This document shows positions 15,087 through 15,125 of a DNA stretch of 15,125 bases, in pieces. A program made the translations under genes and the position numbers. Origin of the DNA: an uncultured Prevotella sp. (GTDB lineage Bacteria; Bacteroidota; Bacteroidia; Bacteroidales; Bacteroidaceae); assembly GCA_900547085.1 (NCBI GenBank), contig URFI01000026.1:1-15125 (forward strand), in the 5' to 3' direction. Each line of letters opens with the position of its first letter. Positions within the stretch are counted from its first letter, which is position 1. The notes under the pieces are model-generated. The model worked only from the letters and a program-made list of their open reading frames with translations, made no database searches and was not told where the DNA came from.

Positions 15087-15125
15087 ATGGACAAACTGTT
15101 TCTCTTGGACGCCTATGCACTCATT
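15087..15125 (+). CDS. polA: DNA polymerase I, N-terminal fragment cut by the window end
   Basis: Thirteen codons, MDKLFLLDAYALI, are present before the window ends. This is the standard first strand of the PolA 5'-3' exonuclease domain, where LLDAYALI (normally continuing into a Tyr-Arg segment) includes the first metal-binding Asp. The identification rests on this short stretch and on the divergent arrangement with a polyprenyl synthase, which I recall from other Bacteroidales genomes. Nothing can be said about the rest of the protein. Confidence 0.75.
   Translation, partial: MDKLFLLDAYALI

Overview
The window looks like a core chromosomal segment of a Bacteroidota bacterium, most likely Bacteroidales and close to Prevotellaceae. 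The evidence is the protein flavour (a Bacteroides-type GH84 O-GlcNAcase, YitT/DUF2179, MnmG, UvrC, and a polyprenyl synthase divergent from polA), promoters of the Bacteroidota TAnnTTTG (-7) type rather than TATAAT, and weak or absent Shine-Dalgarno sequences. The genus is an inference.

Layout. 1-804 is AT-rich and carries no gene I can support, apart from a -7-type promoter for the next gene. 805-1725 (+) encodes a YitT-family membrane protein; it converges on a secreted GH84 hexosaminidase at 1812-4373 (-), with a long perfect-looking bidirectional terminator between them. From 4532 a rightward housekeeping block follows: a possible 32-residue leader ORF, mnmG (tRNA wobble-uridine modification), a frameshifted apt (adenine salvage), and uvrC (nucleotide excision repair). 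Two unknown genes come next, one a small secreted protein and one a small cytosolic protein. The operon dtd - MazG-like pyrophosphohydrolase - deoC follows (D-aminoacyl-tRNA clearing, nucleotide house-cleaning, deoxyribose phosphate breakdown). It ends at a bidirectional terminator facing a leftward pair: a secreted alpha/beta hydrolase and a long-chain polyprenyl diphosphate synthase. The first 13 codons of polA start at 15087, divergent from the prenyl synthase gene.

Most of the region is ordinary housekeeping DNA, and I found no convincing new defence or mobile system. The points worth attention are: (i) two identical 16-bp near-palindromes, TGTTTCACATGAAACA, one base away from the canonical ParB-binding parS sequence, in the gaps on either side of apt; (ii) apt itself, which lacks a net 8 nt compared with the family spacing and is out of frame just before its PRPP-binding half; (iii) a tandem pair of hairpins upstream of dtd whose two copies differ by a compensatory base pair; (iv) a dtd promoter so close to the ATG that the mRNA should be leaderless or nearly so; and (v) a small ORF ending 5 nt before mnmG.

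No tRNA, rRNA, CRISPR array, insertion sequence or integrase was seen.
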